Assembly: GCA_027490875.1 (NCBI GenBank)
Contig: JAIXXE010000067.1
Span: 1 to 6,819, forward strand
From: Alphaproteobacteria bacterium
GTDB taxonomy: Bacteria; Pseudomonadota; Alphaproteobacteria; UBA2136; UBA6156
DNA: 6,819 nt
Direction of reading: 5' to 3'
Positions 4,913 to 6,819 of the stretch are shown piece after piece (the stretch's first letter is position 1; each line of letters starts with the position of its first letter). Both the position numbers and the translations under genes were made by a program. The notes under the pieces are model-generated. The model was not told the DNA's origin. It searched no databases and worked only from the letters and a program-made list of their open reading frames with translations.

Positions 4913-6229
4913 ATGGCCATGACAACCAGCTACAGCATTGAAGGCGGCCGCCCCGTCAAGGGCGAAATTACCTGTTACGGCGCCAAAAATTTTGCCACCA
5001 AAGCCATGGTGGCGGCTTGCCTTGGCAACAGCCCCACCATCCTGACCAACGTCCCCCCGATTGGGGATGTGGATATTACCATGGGCCTGCTGCGCAGCGT
5101 GGGGGTGGCCGTAACGTGGCACGATGATAAAACCCTGCACATCGACCCCAGTGGGCTGAATACCAGCCGCGTCAGCACGCCCGACAGCCGCAGCAACCGC
5201 ATCCCGATTTTGTTGCTGCCCGTGCTGCTGCACCGTTTTGGCGAGGCGGAAATCCCCCGCCTGGATGGTTGCGATATTGGCAAGCGCCGCATCGATATTC
5301 ATGAATCGGCCGCCGAAGCCTTTGGCGCAACGATTGAGGTTGACCGCGAACATATGGCTGCCAAAGCCCCCAAAAAGTTGAAGGGCACCCACTTTGCGCT
5401 GCATTACCCCAGTGTCGGGGCTACCGAAACCTGCCTCTTTCTGGCGGTACTGGCACGCGGAACGACCATTATTGCCAACGCGGCGATTGAGCCTGAAATT
5501 ATTCACCTCGTTACCATGCTGCGGGCAATGGGCGCGGTGATTTTTGTAAGCCCGGGGCGGGAAATTAGGATTGAGGGTGTGGCCAGCCTGCAAGGCACCA
5601 CCATGCATTGCCTGGGAGACCGGATTGAGGCTGCCAGCTGGGCCAGCTTGGCGGGTGCCACAGGCGGCGACCTAACCGTGCACGGCATTCAGCCCGAGAC
5701 CTTGAACAACTTTTTGGCCTACTACCGCCAAGTTGGTGGCGGTTTTGAACTGGTGGGGCCCCAGAGCCTGCGCTTCTTTCGGGCTGGCCCGCTGCAGCCC
5801 ATTTTGCTGGAAACCGACGTCTACCCCGGCTTTGCCACCGACTGGCAACAGCCCTTTGTGGTGATGCTGACCCAAGCCGATGGCGTGAGCGCGGTGCACG
5901 AGACAGTGTATGAGGATAGACTTGGCTTTACCCATTCTTTGAATGACATGGGGGCTAAAATTCAACTTTCCACGGAATGTGTTGGCAAGCCCTGCCGCTT
6001 TCAGCACAAGGGTCACTTCCATAGTGCCCTGATAATGGGCGCAACGCCCCTTAAGGCCCTTGCGGCTCCACTGGAAGTGCCCGACCTGCGTGGCGGCTTG
6101 GCCTACGTGATTGCCGCCGCCGTGGCCGAAGGCACCACGGTTTTGACGGGCGTGCAAAAGATCAGTCGCGGCTATGGCGACTTGGTAAAGCGCCTTAACG
6201 GTATGGATTTTAACATCAATTACGCCTAA
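4913..6229 (+). CDS. murA: UDP-N-acetylglucosamine 1-carboxyvinyltransferase, divergent MurA
   Basis: MurA transfers enolpyruvate from PEP to UDP-GlcNAc, the first committed step of peptidoglycan synthesis, in the cytosol. From ATG 4913 the protein is 438 residues. Key sites are present: Lys25 in YGAKN, the PEP-adduct cysteine Cys120 in LDGCDIGKRRIDIH with Arg125, YPSVGATE at 166-173, the catalytic Asp310 in YPGFATD, and Arg419 in SRGYGDL. It departs from common MurA in places: RIPILLLPVLLHRFG replaces the usual RASxxxLGPLLARFG, and about 18 extra residues lie before VPDLRGG, including ECVGKPCRFQHKGHFH (residues 355-370). ATG 4913 or 4919 fits the family N-terminus (SYSIEGGRPVKGE). GTG 4856, with a weak AGGT upstream, would add 19 basic, proline-rich residues. 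None of the starts has a strong ribosome site. Retention of Cys at the fosfomycin-target position predicts that this adduct site is intact. Confidence 0.92.
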   Translation: MAMTTSYSIEGGRPVKGEITCYGAKNFATKAMVAACLGNSPTILTNVPPIGDVDITMGLLRSVGVAVTWHDDKTLHIDPSGLNTSRVSTPDSRSNRIPILLLPVLLHRFGEAEIPRLDGCDIGKRRIDIHESAAEAFGATIEVDREHMAAKAPKKLKGTHFALHYPSVGATETCLFLAVLARGTTIIANAAIEPEIIHLVTMLRAMGAVIFVSPGREIRIEGVASLQGTTMHCLGDRIEAASWASLAGATGGDLTVHGIQPETLNNFLAYYRQVGGGFELVGPQSLRFFRAGPLQPILLETDVYPGFATDWQQPFVVMLTQADGVSAVHETVYEDRLGFTHSLNDMGAKIQLSTECVGKPCRFQHKGHFHSALIMGATPLKALAAPLEVPDLRGGLAYVIAAAVAEGTTVLTGVQKISRGYGDLVKRLNGMDFNINYA

Positions 6230-6442
6230 GGCACGGTTGTTGCGTTAAAGGCACAGCAGGACATGTATCTTACCCTCACCCCCTTGCGGGTCTTGTCAGG
6301 TTGCGTTCTCGCGCGGTATGATAAATGTATGCTAGGAGAGCATGGACGAGGCCTAAGTCTCTAACCAGATGAAGCCATGGCCGCCAACAGGGTTTAAAAC
6401 CCCCTAAGGCTGCCAAAAAAACGAGAGTGTCAGGATGACCTT
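6230..6442. other. Intergenic region with leader of the last gene
   Basis: No gene is seen in these 213 bp. No convincing terminator follows murA: ACCC-CCTTGC-GGGT near 6283 is a weak stem. The right part holds the promoter at 6293-6322 and a leader of about 110 nt containing two tiny frames (6342-6356 and 6369-6407) and a small inverted repeat GGGTTT-A-AAACCC (6390-6402). An AGGA at 6432-6435 serves as ribosome site for the gene at 6443. Confidence 0.5.
6293..6322 (+). promoter_or_regulatory. Candidate sigma70 promoter for the last gene
   Basis: TTGTCA (6293-6298, five of six -35 bases) is followed by an 18-bp spacer and TATGAT (6317-6322, five of six -10 bases). Transcription would begin near 6330, leaving a leader of about 110 nt before the ATG at 6443. 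The position just after murA implies that the last gene is its own transcription unit. Confidence 0.5.
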
Positions 6443-6819
6443 ATGATTGTTGGAACGCCCAACACCGTTGCTGGAGCCACAGGGCTCAGCGCAGGCGTTG
6501 CAGCGGTGCCAGCCGATGTACGTGCGGTGCTGACCCAGATAGCCGAAGCACCCGGGTTGCAACAGGCCGAGCGGGCGTCGTTGGTGCAGGTCACGGCCAC
6601 GGCCAGCTCGATTGCCAATTCCGAGCTTCGCTCGGTGGCGCTGCGGCAGGTTTCCACCATGGGGCTTTATTTAAGCCGTACCGGCGATAGCGGCCTGCCG
6701 CGCTGGACGGTGATGACGGCGTTGCGGGCCTATGGCCTGAACCTGCAATCGGCCCCGCGCCCTCAAACCCCCGAACAAAACGCCCAGGTAGCCCAAACCG
6801 TTGCCCGCCAAGTAGCGGC
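6443..6819 (+). CDS. Hypothetical protein, 3' end beyond window
   Basis: The frame is open from ATG 6443 to the window edge, giving 125 complete codons without a stop. The start is supported by AGGA seven nt upstream and by an upstream promoter. I do not recognise the protein. Residues 1-22 are Gly/Ala/Thr-rich, with no lysine-led signal peptide. Residues 24-95 look mostly alpha-helical, alternating alanine-rich and polar stretches (for example AERASLVQVTATASSIAN). Residues 108-120 are rich in Pro and Gln. No cysteine, membrane segment or catalytic motif is visible in this part. The low charge and Ala/Gln/Thr content recall secreted, surface or phage-structure proteins, but nothing specific supports any of these. 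Confidence 0.75.
   Translation, partial: MIVGTPNTVAGATGLSAGVAAVPADVRAVLTQIAEAPGLQQAERASLVQVTATASSIANSELRSVALRQVSTMGLYLSRTGDSGLPRWTVMTALRAYGLNLQSAPRPQTPEQNAQVAQTVARQVA

Noticed and set aside
4850..5608. 252-codon minus-strand frame
   Set aside because: Antisense shadow of murA, whose identity is certain.
6390..6402. GGGTTT-A-AAACCC as a terminator after murA
   Set aside because: The one-base centre cannot form a normal loop without losing pairs, no T-run follows, and it lies downstream of the next gene's promoter.
1..6819. CRISPR array, tRNA/rRNA, transposase or toxin-antitoxin pair
   Set aside because: No regularly spaced repeats, RNA gene signatures, transposase motifs or paired small genes were seen on either strand.

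Overview
The window is GC-rich bacterial chromosomal DNA, densely coded. Seven genes can be supported, plus the 5' part of an eighth at the right edge. The best guess for the source is an alphaproteobacterium. The reasons are a stand-alone NDUFS6-type zinc-finger protein (common in Alphaproteobacteria), a long-form HPF, a ScsC/DsbA-like membrane-anchored thioredoxin, and an ATTGC...GCAATGAC-type hairpin like the small interspersed repeats I associate with that class. This is inference; no rRNA or tRNA is present to confirm it.

Layout. Bases 1-273 are non-coding and full of inverted repeats, including a cloverleaf-like element (59-155). A histidine phosphatase (274-894, minus) and the zinc-finger protein (936-1154, plus) are divergent across a 41-bp gap. 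The zinc-finger gene has a good sigma70-type promoter that starts inside the phosphatase gene. A two-gene minus-strand operon follows, transcribed from 2798 down to 1151. It encodes a CPFC-bearing, membrane-anchored DsbA/ScsC-like protein, then a paralogue with the same fold but no cysteine at all. Diverging from it is a plus-strand gene (about 2861-4039) for a degenerate aldo/keto-reductase-like protein. It converges on the ribosome hibernation factor hpf (4036-4635, minus). A 277-bp divergent control region separates hpf from a divergent murA (4913-6229, plus). After a 213-bp intergenic stretch with a sigma70-like promoter and a roughly 110-nt leader, an unrecognised gene starts at 6443 and runs off the end.

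Most of this is housekeeping: cell-envelope redox chemistry (the DsbA-like pair), ribosome dormancy (HPF), peptidoglycan precursor synthesis (MurA) and a probable respiratory-complex or zinc-site protein. The genes do not form one pathway and look like independent units packed closely. Both convergent pairs end with interlocked stop codons (4-bp overlaps). I see no mobile element, CRISPR array or clear defence system. The points most worth following up are the cysteine-free DsbA paralogue, the cloverleaf repeat, the divergent MurA with an extra Cys/His-containing segment, and the AKR-like protein that seems to lack its catalytic residues.
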